Of a DNA stretch of 64,000 bases, positions 19,201 to 28,865 are shown one piece after another. Position 1 is the stretch's first letter; the number at the start of each line of letters is the position of its first letter. The notes under the pieces were generated by a model. That model made no database searches and had not been told where the DNA came from. It worked only from the letters and a program-made list of their open reading frames with translations. This stretch comes from Chitinivorax sp. B (lineage in GTDB: Bacteria; Pseudomonadota; Gammaproteobacteria; Burkholderiales; SCOH01). A program made the translations under genes and the position numbers. Location of the stretch: contig NZ_SCOH01000006.1 in NCBI RefSeq assembly GCF_005503445.1, forward strand, positions 62,001-126,000. The letters are read 5' to 3'.

Positions 19201-20650
19201 CGAACTGATCGACTTCATCCGTACCCGCCAATGACACTCCTACCCCGACAATCGCCAGCGGTGCCAACGTCAATGGGGCTTCGGTAACAGGCTGATCGTT
19301 TGCAACATGCTCACGCAATACCATGTGGCCGTTCACACCACCAAAGCCGAAGGCATTGATTCCAGCCCGTTTGAGCTGGCCATGCTGCGGCCAAGGTGTG
19401 GTCTGACGCACCACCTGCTCGATACCCAACTTGCCTTTCGGCGTGCTGACCAGTTCCTGTACACCCAAGGTGGGGGGAATGACGCCATGCTTCATCGCCA
19501 GCAACACTTTGAGAATGCTGGCCATGCCGGACGCAGTCAGCATGTGGCCGATATTGCCCTTGTTGGCGCCAACCAACGGGTATTGGCCATCATCACCAAA
19601 GAATGCCTCGACGGAGCCCAATTCCACCTGATCGCCCACCGGTGTACCGGTAGCATGGCATTCCAGATAATCGATGTGCTTGTCCACGCCTTGATAAGCA
19701 CGTTGCAGCGACAGCATCTGGCCGTTGAAATCCGGCACCAGAATATGCTTGGCACCACCATCGTTGGACAAACCGATGGATTCGATCACGCCATAGATCT
19801 GATCCCCATCACGCACTGCGTCTGCATAGCGCTTCAATGCAATCAGCCCGGCGCCCTCGCCGGCCTTCAGGCCTTGCGAATGACGATCGAACGGTACCGA
19901 CTGGCCATCACCAGGGAAGGCCTGCAGCACGTTGAAACCATGGTCGATATAAATATGATCGGCGTGGCATACCGAGCCAGCCAGCATCAGATCGGCCTTG
20001 CCGCTCTGCAGGTAATAGCTGGCCACCTGAACGGCATACAACGCCGATGCGCAAGCCGCATCCAGCGTGAAGCATGGCCCTCCCAGGCCCAATGCCTGGG
20101 CAGCAATGGTGCCGTTGTAACTACCGGTCATCATGTTCTGTTCTGACAAGCCATCAGCTTGCCAGCGCTCATGAAAACGGAAGTCCGGACGACCGATCAG
20201 TGTTTGCAGATACGGTGTCAGAATCTGATGATAAAAACCACTCAACAGTCGTTTCACGGCATGAGTCGGCATGCCGATATTGCCGACAATCAGGCCGCAA
20301 CGCTGACGCATGGCAGCATCTGCGTCACCATAACCGGCATCCTTCAATGCCTGCTCGGCAGCGTAAAGTGTCCAGTGAAACAGCGGATCAAGCGCAGACA
20401 GCTCATCTGCAGGCAGTCGATAGCGGCCTGCATCGAACTGGAAGCCGCGTACGTGGCCGTTCTTGTTGTAATTGATCTTGTCGGCCGTACCCGGAATCGG
20501 GTCGTAATACAGGGCCGGGTCCACACCCAGCTCCTCGCTAGACAACGGACTGGTGCAATCCCGTTGGTCCAGCAGGTTTTGCCAGTACTGCGCCGGTGTT
20601 TCGGCGCCAGGGAACAGGCAGCCCAAGCCGATGATGGCAATGTGTTCCAT
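16289..20650 (-). CDS. PfaC-like polyketide/PUFA synthase subunit KS-CLF-DH
   Basis: 1453 residues. KS (1-450): DAACAS with the active Cys near 200, ECHATGTPVGD and NKGNIGHMLTASG. Chain-length-factor-like domain (about 465-900): KS fold, but the nucleophile region reads FSLGSHENAPFKA, with no Cys. C-terminal dehydratase part (about 1060-1440) has two hotdog segments, the second with AHFKNDPVMPGTMLVEG near 1330, the FabA-type His/Asp signature. This KS-CLF-DH order matches PfaC of PUFA synthases and the corresponding zeamine/fabclavine protein. The DH would dehydrate and possibly isomerise beta-hydroxyacyl intermediates. The start at 20650 gives MEHIAIIGLGCLFPG, the usual KS beginning. The next gene overlaps by four bases. 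Confidence 0.95.
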   Translation of the reverse strand: MEHIAIIGLGCLFPGAETPAQYWQNLLDQRDCTSPLSSEELGVDPALYYDPIPGTADKINYNKNGHVRGFQFDAGRYRLPADELSALDPLFHWTLYAAEQALKDAGYGDADAAMRQRCGLIVGNIGMPTHAVKRLLSGFYHQILTPYLQTLIGRPDFRFHERWQADGLSEQNMMTGSYNGTIAAQALGLGGPCFTLDAACASALYAVQVASYYLQSGKADLMLAGSVCHADHIYIDHGFNVLQAFPGDGQSVPFDRHSQGLKAGEGAGLIALKRYADAVRDGDQIYGVIESIGLSNDGGAKHILVPDFNGQMLSLQRAYQGVDKHIDYLECHATGTPVGDQVELGSVEAFFGDDGQYPLVGANKGNIGHMLTASGMASILKVLLAMKHGVIPPTLGVQELVSTPKGKLGIEQVVRQTTPWPQHGQLKRAGINAFGFGGVNGHMVLREHVANDQPVTEAPLTLAPLAIVGVGVSLAGTDEVDQFDATIRHGRDHLAALPRTRWLGLEGRDDVLQARGFNTPPIGAYIESLDFDCKHFKLPPKVIGSHLLSHLFLMPVAERAFYDAGYQVDGKKRNIAVIVAGDVDYSCSRYQARNEMAWQIRDSLAQCGIKLTETQTAALETIAKDSLFPEPYPEGITGGIGNVVASRIAAHLKLDGPAFSLGSHENAPFKAIEVAQFMLSQQLVEAVIVAGGSFAGGLENVLWSHQRNAALPVGEGAGVIVLKQEQVATAAQDRIYAVMRGLAVGHERGASTAFTPVADAVARAAAASLQQADCTPDDIDYVELSGGSQLQGNLIEVEGLNRVYGQRAVTTPVTVGSVSANYGHLALAQGMVGIVKAALCLYRRYLPPTAGLQAYPDWAAYRTLRTNPAGQDWKAPAGGLRKAAVNSLGVDRAYAHLILQEPTDSQRQAARQPVPYRAQAGGLMTRVYTGRDRTIPEMILNEANCALFGTSPQAAPVIQPTVPVAPAVASDLHAVHTQDPLARQYLRNVQAQLHFLKAEQQFYRRLNTLLGGEVSDLDALLPTPAIAPMPIKPFAAKPVVKPTRPVLFDEAQLIELTDGSVAKVLGPDYAEADTYPIRTRMPSPPYMFASRITAMSAQKGKLEPCFIEWECDLPHDAWFAIDGLVGAFVSLESSHAMIVAFTYIGCDQLFKGQLRYRAVDSQTTVYSEMPKAGEVLRGRVNIKSFLKVGKNVLIAYEYLCYVGDRLCFKLVANSGFFLPKDIEKSKGVDSAPYLKVTQLAQPFNPPLRCDKTSFSSAEIEALQDGDFERCFGPAYRVQRVGHLYAPAARMVHRIASISANGGAFGLGEAVGECDIDPAHWAFKAHFKNDPVMPGTMLVEGCEQVLKFFLCYLGLYNLPQLTPHTLTNHHYSAKFRGEVKCQPETLRYRLTCKSIDRTYEADGQTLASVALVFVAEIIYRGNVIGICDNLGAGFRNLALAAQPPSDAVQHEIEV

Positions 20651-20799
20651 AATGCATCCAAGCCTAAAAGTAATGCCGATCGAGGATTGCCGGACGCACG
20701 CCGCCCTGCCGGGCTACGCAATGAACAAGCTAAGCTATTCACTGCGTAGCGGCATGGTGAGGTGGGCGCCGACGCCCGTCAGTTACTGCAGGTGATGAT

Positions 20800-23700
20800 T
20801 CAAGCCACCGCGGTGGTCTCCGGATCGCACAATTGCTGGCGTAGTTTCTTCGACACAGTGAAGGTCAACCCGGACAGCTTGCTGAACACCTTGCTGGCCT
20901 CGTCGTGAACGATGATGTCGGTCACCAGGGCAGCCTGGCTTTGTGACACCACAATCATCGACAGATAGAACGGCTGGTCGAACGCAACCGGGGCAAACTG
21001 CTCCCACTGGCCGATCTGTGATGGCAGGCCGGCTTTGTCGGATTGCAACATCAGCCACGCCAACGGCGCCTGCACAAACACATCACCCAGATACGGATTG
21101 AACGAATTCACCAGGAACTGGCCCTGCTTGTTCTCCTCCGTAGCCGCCAACGTGCCACTGGCTGTCAAACGCTTCTCGTCGGCATTCAACAGATGCTGGA
21201 TGCCACGGAATGCATCGCCATGGAACAGCAAGGCACCTTGTCGCATGTCACCGTAGATAGCCGGATGATCCAGCGCCCCACTCAGTTTGGCCTCGGCATA
21301 AATCGGCTGTTCGACCGTTTCGTGGCTCATGGTCACAGTGGCCTGGTACCGGTTCAGTTGCTCGCCATCGTTATCGTTGAACACGCTGACAGCCAGCACA
21401 TGACGGTCATTGCCCTTTTCCGGCGCGCTGATCGGCTTGATTTCCACCACGAAGCGGCGCTGTTCCGCCTCGTCGAATACCACGCCTTTCAGTACCTTGA
21501 AGTCGCTCAGCTTTTCCAGGTGGTAACCCGGCAGCAGGTCTTCGCAGATCTGCACCATCCAGCCTGCGGCCACCGTTGCTGGCAACACCGCATGCTTGCC
21601 GACCACATGATCCTGCAGGAAGCCGTTGTCAACCGGATTCAGCTCACGCACCACGCGAGTGACCGCTGGCAGCCGCTTCACCTTCGGGCTGACCTTATAA
21701 CTACCACCGCCAATCAGCAACTGTGGCACGGCCGCGCTGCGGAATTCGTTGACGAAATGGTCCACACCGGTCTGTGTCGGAATGATCGCCAGCTTGCGTT
21801 CCGCATACGCTTTCTTCAGCACGTCATTGACCATACCAGTGTCCCATGGACCCCAGTTGATCGAACGCACAAAGGCCTTCGGATATTGCGACTGGAACAA
21901 CCAGGCAAACTTGTTCAGCACTTCGTTGGCCATCGAATAATCGGTCTGCCCGGCATTACCGAAGAAACCAGATACCGACGAGAACACCACCACGTGCTTG
22001 AGCTTGTCGGTCTTCACTGCCGCCAGCAGGTTCTCCAGGCCCTTGACCTTGGTCATGAACACGCTGTCGAAATCAGTGGCAACCTTCTTCTCGATGCGCT
22101 TGTCAGCCAGATTGCCAGCACCGTGGATCAGCCCTGTGACGGTACCCAGCTCGCGCTGGATGTCTGCCACTGCACGGGCTACATCCTTGGCATCGCCAAT
22201 GTCGCACGCCACGTAGATCGCTTGACCGCCGGCTTGTGCCACCTTGGCAATGGTCTGCTTCACCTCGGCAATCTGCAGCACATCCTTCAGCATGCGGTCC
22301 ACTTTTACCGGCGTCGGTTGCTCACCCTGCGCTTGCAAATACTTGATGGCGCTAGCCTTGAGGCCATTGACCTCGTTGACACCCTCTGCCCAGGCAGGTA
22401 CCGGCCCGTCGATACGGGTACGACCCAACAAGGCAAAACGTGCCGGATACCGCTTGGCCAAGGCGATCACGCATTCGGCGGTAATGCCGCGTGCCCCACC
22501 GGTTACCACGAACACCGATTTCGCATCGATATCGGTCAGCGATGGCTGGCCATCGATGGCTACCTGCTCAAAACCCAGACCAAACCGTTCGCCTTTTGCA
22601 CCCCGGCCAATCTCGCCAACATCGGTCTGCGCATCGCCCAACTCTTCCAGAATCATGGTAGCTGCGGCTGCCTTGCTGGCTTTCGGGTCAATGTCAACGG
22701 TACGGCAGAAGCTGTCTTCCCATTCGATGTTCAGCGACTTGGTCAGCCCGGTCATACCCGATGCCACCACCGGGAACATGCCACGACCTGCCGTTCCCAA
22801 CTCACCATCCAGCTGGCTGACCACGAAGAAGAAGCTGCGGCCGTTATTGATCTGGCTGAAGGCCGGTTGCAACAATTTGGCTAGTGTGAAGACAGTACGG
22901 GCGCTGTCGTAATCTGCTGCATTGAAAGCCCCATCCACCGATTTCACGTTACCAACTGCAGCTTGCAGGTGTACCACCCCGCCAATGGCACCTTCAGCCT
23001 TGGTCAACTTATCCAACAAGGCTTGCAAGGTGGCTTCGTCGGCACGATCAAGTACGTAATCGTTCACGCCCTTGATCCCCTTGCGACCACCCTTACCTTG
23101 TTGCCAGCCAAAGATCAGACGGGCCACACGTTGCTGCTGAGCAAGCAGGCTCTTGGCCAGTTCATCGCTCAGTCCCTTGCCATCATCCGTCACCAGCCAA
23201 ATGTGATCAGGCGCCAGATCCAGTGCCCGTTGATCGGGCTTGGGCAGGGCCAGCTTACGTGGCTGGTAGCGGTGAATGGTATTCAGTGCAATTTCGGCAT
23301 CACTTACAATCAAGCGCCGAGCTGGGGCAGATGCGTCTTCCCGCGGCTCAGCTAGGGATTTTTTTGCTGCAGATTCCTTGTCGGCTTCTTCGCTGGTCAG
23401 CTTGCGTGTGGTCGCAACGAAACCCAAGTTGCGCAACGGCGGCGCATCCTCAACCGGCGTTTCGACGATTTCCGGCGCAGCGGCTTCAGCCACCGGTGCA
23501 ACAGGTGCGGCAGCAACCGGAGTAGTTTCTGCGGCGGCTGGGGTGCCTTGGCCTTTCAGTTCGGCCAGCAGTTCGTCGATGGTTTCCTTGAAGAAGATCG
23601 CCATCTTGCGAATATTACTGAACGCGTCGATGTCGAAAGTCTCTGTTTCCTTGGCGCTTTCTGCATCCTGGAAGTACGGCACGCCGGCGGCCAGAATGTC

Positions 23701-26700
23701 GAACATTGCACCGAAGATTTCCAGGCGTTTGATGGAATCGATCCCCAGATCCGCTTCCAGATCCATTTCTTCATTGATCATGTCAGCCGGGTAGCCTGTG
23801 CGGTCGCTGACAATTGTCACCAACTGCTTGACCAGATCTTCTACCGTAATGGCTTCAAAGCGTTTCACCAGGGCTTCGTCTTCTGCGCTGAGCGTGGGTG
23901 CTGCAGCAGCAACAGGGGCCGCTGGTGCAACCGGCGCAGCTACCGCAACCGGTGCCATTTCCGGAACGGATGGTTTGGGTGCCTGCACCGGTGCAATCGG
24001 CGCCGCTTGAACCGGCGCAACAGCCACCGGCGCGGTGACGACAGGTGCAGTCGCGGCCACGGGCGCTGCAACAGGCAAGGTCATCGGGGCACGTTGTGTC
24101 GTCAGGGCTGACACTCGGCTGGCACGTGCTGCTTCGCCGCCCAACATGGCTTGCTGGTTGTCGAAATAGTGTTCATGGTTGACGTGGTACAGCTCCTGAT
24201 TTTTGTCCAGCAACTGGAAGCTCTGGCTCAGGCTAGCAACCACATCGGTCAATTGCGGGCTGCCCTGGAATTTCTCCAGCAGTGTGCACTGCTTGCTCAT
24301 CAACGAATTCAACAGCTGGATGTATTCGCGCTGGTTCAATTGGAACTGCTGATGTACCTGACTCAATACGTTCTGAGCCTGGATCTGTGCGCCCAACACG
24401 CTCAGCATTTCATTTTCGGGCTTACCGCTTTGCATCATGCCTTCTCCATTAAAAGCAGGAACAGGACTCAGCCAGTTCATGCCGGTGTTGTCTTCAACCA
24501 GGGTTTCAACTGCCAATACGGTTTCCTGTCGCTGTCGCGGTGGCGGCCAATCGACCGGTTCCGCTTCCAGCACAGGGACTGACGGTGTGGGTGCCGGTGC
24601 AACGACCGGCAGGCGTTCATTGATGAATGCTTCAACCGCGCGGGTATCCTGACGCAAAGCATGTTTCCGCTTCTGCCGTGCTTTGTCGGAAAGGAAGAAG
24701 CCACCGCTCATGGTGAAGCTCATACCTTTCTTCTTGGCTGCAGGCGCAGGGATCGGTGCTGCCTGGGGATCCAGATTGCTGAACTGCACGCCTTCCACCA
24801 CCAGCTTGGCCAGTGCACGCTTGAATTGCAGTGCGGCATCACCATTGGCGCTGGGGTTGAGCGATACCACGCTGTGCGGCTTGCCTTTCAGAATATCTGC
24901 CACCAGCTTGCCCAGAATGCCCTTCGGACCAATCTCGATAAACAGATCACCACCACGTTGGTAGATCTGCTCAACGGTTTGACTGAATCGCACCGGACTG
25001 ATCAGTTGCTTGATCAGGGAAGCCTTGATGGCTGCCGGGTCCTGGCTATGCGGTTCCGCCGTTGCCGTGGAGAACACTGTGCATTGCGGCACCTGGAACG
25101 GTACATCGGCCAGGTTGGCCTGGAACGGCGCGCAGGCGTGTTCCACAAATGGGGTATGGAAAGCAGCGGACACCGCCAGTATCTGGCTACGCACTTTTCG
25201 TTCGGTCAGGAAGGCATATGCCTGCTTGATCGATTCGCTGGAACCACCCAGAACCAGTTGCTCTGATGAGTTGTAATTGGCGACGATCAGGTCCTTGAAC
25301 CGTCTTAGTACTTGATCGACCTGCTCTTCGGACATCGATGCAGCCAGCATCGCACCCAGTTCGGCATTGGCATCCGCAGCGGGCGTTTCCACCGCGGCAC
25401 CCCGCGCCAGGGATACCCGGTAGAAGTCATCATCCGACAACACACCGGCTGCCCATAGTGCGGTCACTTCGCCATAACTGTGGCCGGCCATGAAGTCTGC
25501 CTTCAATCCCAGCCCTTGCAACAGCTTGTAGTAACCCGCGCTGATGGCACCGATGGTGGGTTGGGCCCGACTGGTACGGGTCAACGCTTGCATCTGCTGC
25601 TCGGCAGCCTGCTCGCTGAAGACCGGTTGCGGGAAGATGACGTTGGACAGCGGGGCATTGCCTTGTGCATAGGCAATCGCATCCAGGCCTTCGATGGTTT
25701 GACGTACCACAGGGTAGTCATTGACCACTTCGCGGGCCATGTTCACATATTGCGCGCCCTGTCCTGGGAACAAAGCCACCACCCGCCCTGCTGTCGCAAC
25801 AGCGCGTGGCTTGTAGTAAATCCCCAGTGGATGCTCCCAATCCTTATCCAGATTGGCTGCCAACTGCTTCAGCGCTTCGCCGAGCAATTGTGTAGCTTGC
25901 GCCAGGCCTTCAGCTGCAAACGCCAACCGGGCTGCACCCAAGGCAATGGGCTGACCTATTGTGGTCTGCTGATGCGCACGGAACAACCCTGCCCCGTCAG
26001 CCGCCTGCCAACCAGCCAGCATTTCCTGACCTTGTGTCAGCAGTTGCGCCGGCGTATCCGCTTGCAACACCACGACTTCTGCCCGGCGATTCAAGCGGTA
26101 GGTACCGTTCGGCTCCGGCTGATGTTCCTGCAGAATGGCGTGATAGTTAGTGCCGCCAAAACCGAACGCGCTCAACGCAGCGCGACGTGGTGCACCATTA
26201 ACCGGACGGAACCAGGGCTTGCTGTCGATGTTCACGTAGAAGGGACTGCCTTCCAGCGACAGCTCCTTGCTAGGCTGCTTGACGTTGATGGTTGGCGGCA
26301 ACACCTTATGGAACAGGCCAAGTGCCACTTTCATCATTGAAGCGGCGCCGGCTGCGCAACGGGTATGACCGATCTGCGATTTGATACTGCCGATGGCAAT
26401 GGAGCCTTCTGGAATCTGGCAGGCTTCGAATACTGTCCGCAAGCTGTTGATTTCAGTGTGATCGCCAGACTGAGTGCCCGTGCCATGTGCTTCCACCAAC
26501 TGGATGTCGGCTGGAGACACGCCTGCACGCTGATAGGCACGATTCATGGCCTTGACCTGGCCTTCGTGACGCGGCGCGAAAATACTCTTCGCCCGGCCGT
26601 CACTGGAGGCTTGCAGGGATTTGATCACCGCATAGATGCGGTCGCCATCGCGCTCGGCATCTTCCAGGCGTTTCAATACCAGGAAGCCGACGCCGTCGCC

Positions 26701-27549
26701 CAGCATCATGCCGTCGGAATCCTGGTCAAACGGACGGGAAATATTGCTCTTCGATAGCGCAGGGGTCTTGCTGAAGCACAGGAACGAGAAAATCGAGTTT
26801 TCCAGATTCACGCCACCAGTCAATACGACGTCGCAACTACCATCGGCCAATTCACCGATAGCAGCTTTGATCGCAGCCAGACTGCTGGCGCATGCGGCAT
26901 CCACCATGTAGGACGTACCGCCCAGATCGAAATAGCTGGCAATCCGGCCGCAGGCCACATTGCCGAGGAAGCCAGGGAAGCTGTCCTCATTCCATTCCAG
27001 GTACAGGTCGTTGACTCGCTCGATGACCTCGCTCGCCACGGTGTCCGACAAGCCCGCGTTGAGCATGATCTTCTTCAGGTAGGGACCCTGCTGACGTGAT
27101 GCCAGCGAGAACGAAGTATTGCCGTTACCTGCCCCACCCAGAATCACACCGACCCGGTCACGGTCGACCGGCAGCGGATTGTCACCGACCAGTCGCGCAT
27201 CCTGCATTGCCTGCTTGGCGACATACAGCGCAAAGATCTGCGCAGTACTGATCGATTCCAGCATCAACGGTGGTAACTTGAATTCAACCGGGTCGAACTC
27301 AATCGGCGGCACAAAGCCGGCCTTGTAACCGTAGGTTTTGTCAGCGGCGGTCGGATCCGGATCGTAGAAATCCGCCTTGCGCCAATATTCCTCACCATTC
27401 ATCTGGTCCACGTCGACAATCGAATCCTTACGATTGATGACATTGGTCCAGAAATCGTACAGCGTCGCCGCATCCGGAAAGTGGCTTGCCATCCCCACAA
27501 TCGCGATATCCGACGGACGTGTTGCATTGCTCCACAGCGCCTTGTCCAT
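20800..27549 (-). CDS. PfaA-like iterative synthase KS-AT-ACP-KR-DH
   Basis: 2249 residues. KS (10-460) with DAACASS (Cys near 220), EAHGTGT and KSQIGHT; AT (600-900) with FPGQGAQY and GHSYGE near 690; Ala/Pro-rich linkers flank a single ACP (about 1235-1320) with LGIDSIKR, Ser near 1270; KR (1680-1900) with GGARGI and the Ser/Tyr/Asn set in SSVSGFFGNAGQTDYSMANE; a C-terminal hotdog/PS-DH-like domain (1970-2240). PUFA synthases carry five or more tandem ACPs; the single ACP here is the form I recall for zeamine/fabclavine synthases. It should build an acyl chain iteratively with keto and hydroxy groups left for amination. An AGGAG sits just before the ATG. It is the first biosynthetic gene behind a palindrome at 27627-27644. 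Confidence 0.95.
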   Translation of the reverse strand: MDKALWSNATRPSDIAIVGMASHFPDAATLYDFWTNVINRKDSIVDVDQMNGEEYWRKADFYDPDPTAADKTYGYKAGFVPPIEFDPVEFKLPPLMLESISTAQIFALYVAKQAMQDARLVGDNPLPVDRDRVGVILGGAGNGNTSFSLASRQQGPYLKKIMLNAGLSDTVASEVIERVNDLYLEWNEDSFPGFLGNVACGRIASYFDLGGTSYMVDAACASSLAAIKAAIGELADGSCDVVLTGGVNLENSIFSFLCFSKTPALSKSNISRPFDQDSDGMMLGDGVGFLVLKRLEDAERDGDRIYAVIKSLQASSDGRAKSIFAPRHEGQVKAMNRAYQRAGVSPADIQLVEAHGTGTQSGDHTEINSLRTVFEACQIPEGSIAIGSIKSQIGHTRCAAGAASMMKVALGLFHKVLPPTINVKQPSKELSLEGSPFYVNIDSKPWFRPVNGAPRRAALSAFGFGGTNYHAILQEHQPEPNGTYRLNRRAEVVVLQADTPAQLLTQGQEMLAGWQAADGAGLFRAHQQTTIGQPIALGAARLAFAAEGLAQATQLLGEALKQLAANLDKDWEHPLGIYYKPRAVATAGRVVALFPGQGAQYVNMAREVVNDYPVVRQTIEGLDAIAYAQGNAPLSNVIFPQPVFSEQAAEQQMQALTRTSRAQPTIGAISAGYYKLLQGLGLKADFMAGHSYGEVTALWAAGVLSDDDFYRVSLARGAAVETPAADANAELGAMLAASMSEEQVDQVLRRFKDLIVANYNSSEQLVLGGSSESIKQAYAFLTERKVRSQILAVSAAFHTPFVEHACAPFQANLADVPFQVPQCTVFSTATAEPHSQDPAAIKASLIKQLISPVRFSQTVEQIYQRGGDLFIEIGPKGILGKLVADILKGKPHSVVSLNPSANGDAALQFKRALAKLVVEGVQFSNLDPQAAPIPAPAAKKKGMSFTMSGGFFLSDKARQKRKHALRQDTRAVEAFINERLPVVAPAPTPSVPVLEAEPVDWPPPRQRQETVLAVETLVEDNTGMNWLSPVPAFNGEGMMQSGKPENEMLSVLGAQIQAQNVLSQVHQQFQLNQREYIQLLNSLMSKQCTLLEKFQGSPQLTDVVASLSQSFQLLDKNQELYHVNHEHYFDNQQAMLGGEAARASRVSALTTQRAPMTLPVAAPVAATAPVVTAPVAVAPVQAAPIAPVQAPKPSVPEMAPVAVAAPVAPAAPVAAAAPTLSAEDEALVKRFEAITVEDLVKQLVTIVSDRTGYPADMINEEMDLEADLGIDSIKRLEIFGAMFDILAAGVPYFQDAESAKETETFDIDAFSNIRKMAIFFKETIDELLAELKGQGTPAAAETTPVAAAPVAPVAEAAAPEIVETPVEDAPPLRNLGFVATTRKLTSEEADKESAAKKSLAEPREDASAPARRLIVSDAEIALNTIHRYQPRKLALPKPDQRALDLAPDHIWLVTDDGKGLSDELAKSLLAQQQRVARLIFGWQQGKGGRKGIKGVNDYVLDRADEATLQALLDKLTKAEGAIGGVVHLQAAVGNVKSVDGAFNAADYDSARTVFTLAKLLQPAFSQINNGRSFFFVVSQLDGELGTAGRGMFPVVASGMTGLTKSLNIEWEDSFCRTVDIDPKASKAAAATMILEELGDAQTDVGEIGRGAKGERFGLGFEQVAIDGQPSLTDIDAKSVFVVTGGARGITAECVIALAKRYPARFALLGRTRIDGPVPAWAEGVNEVNGLKASAIKYLQAQGEQPTPVKVDRMLKDVLQIAEVKQTIAKVAQAGGQAIYVACDIGDAKDVARAVADIQRELGTVTGLIHGAGNLADKRIEKKVATDFDSVFMTKVKGLENLLAAVKTDKLKHVVVFSSVSGFFGNAGQTDYSMANEVLNKFAWLFQSQYPKAFVRSINWGPWDTGMVNDVLKKAYAERKLAIIPTQTGVDHFVNEFRSAAVPQLLIGGGSYKVSPKVKRLPAVTRVVRELNPVDNGFLQDHVVGKHAVLPATVAAGWMVQICEDLLPGYHLEKLSDFKVLKGVVFDEAEQRRFVVEIKPISAPEKGNDRHVLAVSVFNDNDGEQLNRYQATVTMSHETVEQPIYAEAKLSGALDHPAIYGDMRQGALLFHGDAFRGIQHLLNADEKRLTASGTLAATEENKQGQFLVNSFNPYLGDVFVQAPLAWLMLQSDKAGLPSQIGQWEQFAPVAFDQPFYLSMIVVSQSQAALVTDIIVHDEASKVFSKLSGLTFTVSKKLRQQLCDPETTAVA

Positions 27550-27626
27550 AGGCTCCTCACCTTTTATACAGCCAGATCGTTTTCACATCATTTACAACAG
27601 TTACATTCTCTTTTGGAGAATCCAGC

Positions 27627-27644
27627 AATCGGTTCAAACCGATT
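27627..27644. promoter_or_regulatory. Operator-like palindrome upstream of the PfaA-like gene
   Basis: AATCGGTT-CA-AACCGATT: two perfect 8-base arms around a 2-base centre, about 80 bases ahead of the synthase start and inside the 287-base gap behind the membrane-protein gene. The shape fits a dimeric helix-turn-helix binding site. No matching regulator gene was identified in the window, and no convincing -35/-10 pair could be set beside it. Confidence 0.4.
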
Positions 27645-27836
27645 CACGACAACCATTCAAACGTGTTACCACTACCTGGCATGGCGGAGAGCCCGACTTA
27701 GCGGGGTCAGCCATGCTTGGAAATCTTGTTTCATCCGGGATTCAACCGGCCAAACCGTACATCCAAACCAGCTTATTGTTGCGGGATACCGGCCATCATC
27801 CGGTGCGCCGCATTGATTCAGGAATGTTGTTACGCC

Positions 27837-28865
27837 TCATTTGATTGCTGCAGTTGCCGACGATGTCGTCGCACCTGTATTCATTGGCGTGGCCAGTGCA
27901 GCCCCGCGTGCTATCCCCAACAGGGCGCCACCTACCGCGGCGGCGGCACCCAATATCACCTCCAGAACCACGACCAGCCACAGCGGAATATGCTGAATGG
28001 CGAACAGCCGTGTAATCACCATGCCGCCACCGGTCACCATGCCGGCTGCGGCATGCAGCAGAAAATACATGTCCGCTTCCTTGACCTGGTCATCTTCTGC
28101 CACGTGGACCAGACCACAACGCACATCACCGATAACCTGATGCTTGCAGGCGTGACAGACCCACATCGCTACCACGTAAACTGTCCCCGCCACCGAATAC
28201 ACCACATTGCTGAACGGAATGGCCGACGAATCCGGATAGGCCGTACCCGAAAAAAACTGATGACTGATCAAGCCGCACAACGCTGCTGCAACCACCCCCC
28301 ATGGCAGCAGGTAGGCGCCGAACACCCGCTCGTCGCTCTGTTCAGCAGAAGCAGGCTGACTGCCTTGCGCATACTGCTTCAGATAACCGCTCAAATATGG
28401 CAGACCATGGTTTCGGATCAGTATCAACATGCCTGTCAGCGAACAGGCAAAGATCGCGACCAACATCATCACCAGCCAGAACCAATTGGTTGGAATCTGT
28501 TGAACGAGCCACCACAACAGGCCTGCCATCACCATCGATATCAGCACACCTCGCCAGAACAATCCCGGCCAGATATCGAAATTTGGGTTGACAGTCGACG
28601 TGGCGTGTTCCATACCAAGTGGGAAGGTGCCAAATGCCAACATCCGGTTTCGTTCCGCAAATAGCGTTTCGGCCGTGATCACCAGCATTGATGCCGGCAG
28701 ATACACCACTGTGAACAAGGTGATTGCGTCCCGTTGGATGGGGCTGCCGATTTGCCCTGCAACGAAATAAAGCAGTGACACAATCGTCAAATCAATCAGC
28801 AATCGGATCACACAACTGCCGATCAAGCGATCCCATTGCCAATGCGATGGGGGAAGGTTGTTCAC
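27837..28865 (-). CDS. Multi-spanning membrane protein of unknown function
   Basis: 342 residues with about seven hydrophobic spans (near 15-40, 50-66, 100-121, 127-152, 189-208, 219-241 and 280-325) and a small-residue-rich C-terminus (GAAAAVGGALLGIARGAAL). A soluble loop around 240-275 contains CHACKHQVIGDVRCG, three Cys that could bind metal or form disulphides. The family is not recognised. The start is GTG, supported by AAGGAG seven bases upstream. It lies ahead of and in the same direction as the polyamine-synthase genes, and divergently from the exporter operon, so a self-protection, transport or membrane-assembly role is possible but unproven. A free-standing housekeeping membrane protein remains an alternative. 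Confidence 0.85.
   Translation of the reverse strand: MNNLPPSHWQWDRLIGSCVIRLLIDLTIVSLLYFVAGQIGSPIQRDAITLFTVVYLPASMLVITAETLFAERNRMLAFGTFPLGMEHATSTVNPNFDIWPGLFWRGVLISMVMAGLLWWLVQQIPTNWFWLVMMLVAIFACSLTGMLILIRNHGLPYLSGYLKQYAQGSQPASAEQSDERVFGAYLLPWGVVAAALCGLISHQFFSGTAYPDSSAIPFSNVVYSVAGTVYVVAMWVCHACKHQVIGDVRCGLVHVAEDDQVKEADMYFLLHAAAGMVTGGGMVITRLFAIQHIPLWLVVVLEVILGAAAAVGGALLGIARGAALATPMNTGATTSSATAAIK

Noticed and set aside
20800-27549. Reading the synthase genes as an EPA/DHA polyunsaturated fatty acid cluster
   Set aside because: There is one ACP rather than five or more, and the operon contains an aminotransferase fusion, a thioester reductase and an NRPS that PUFA clusters lack.
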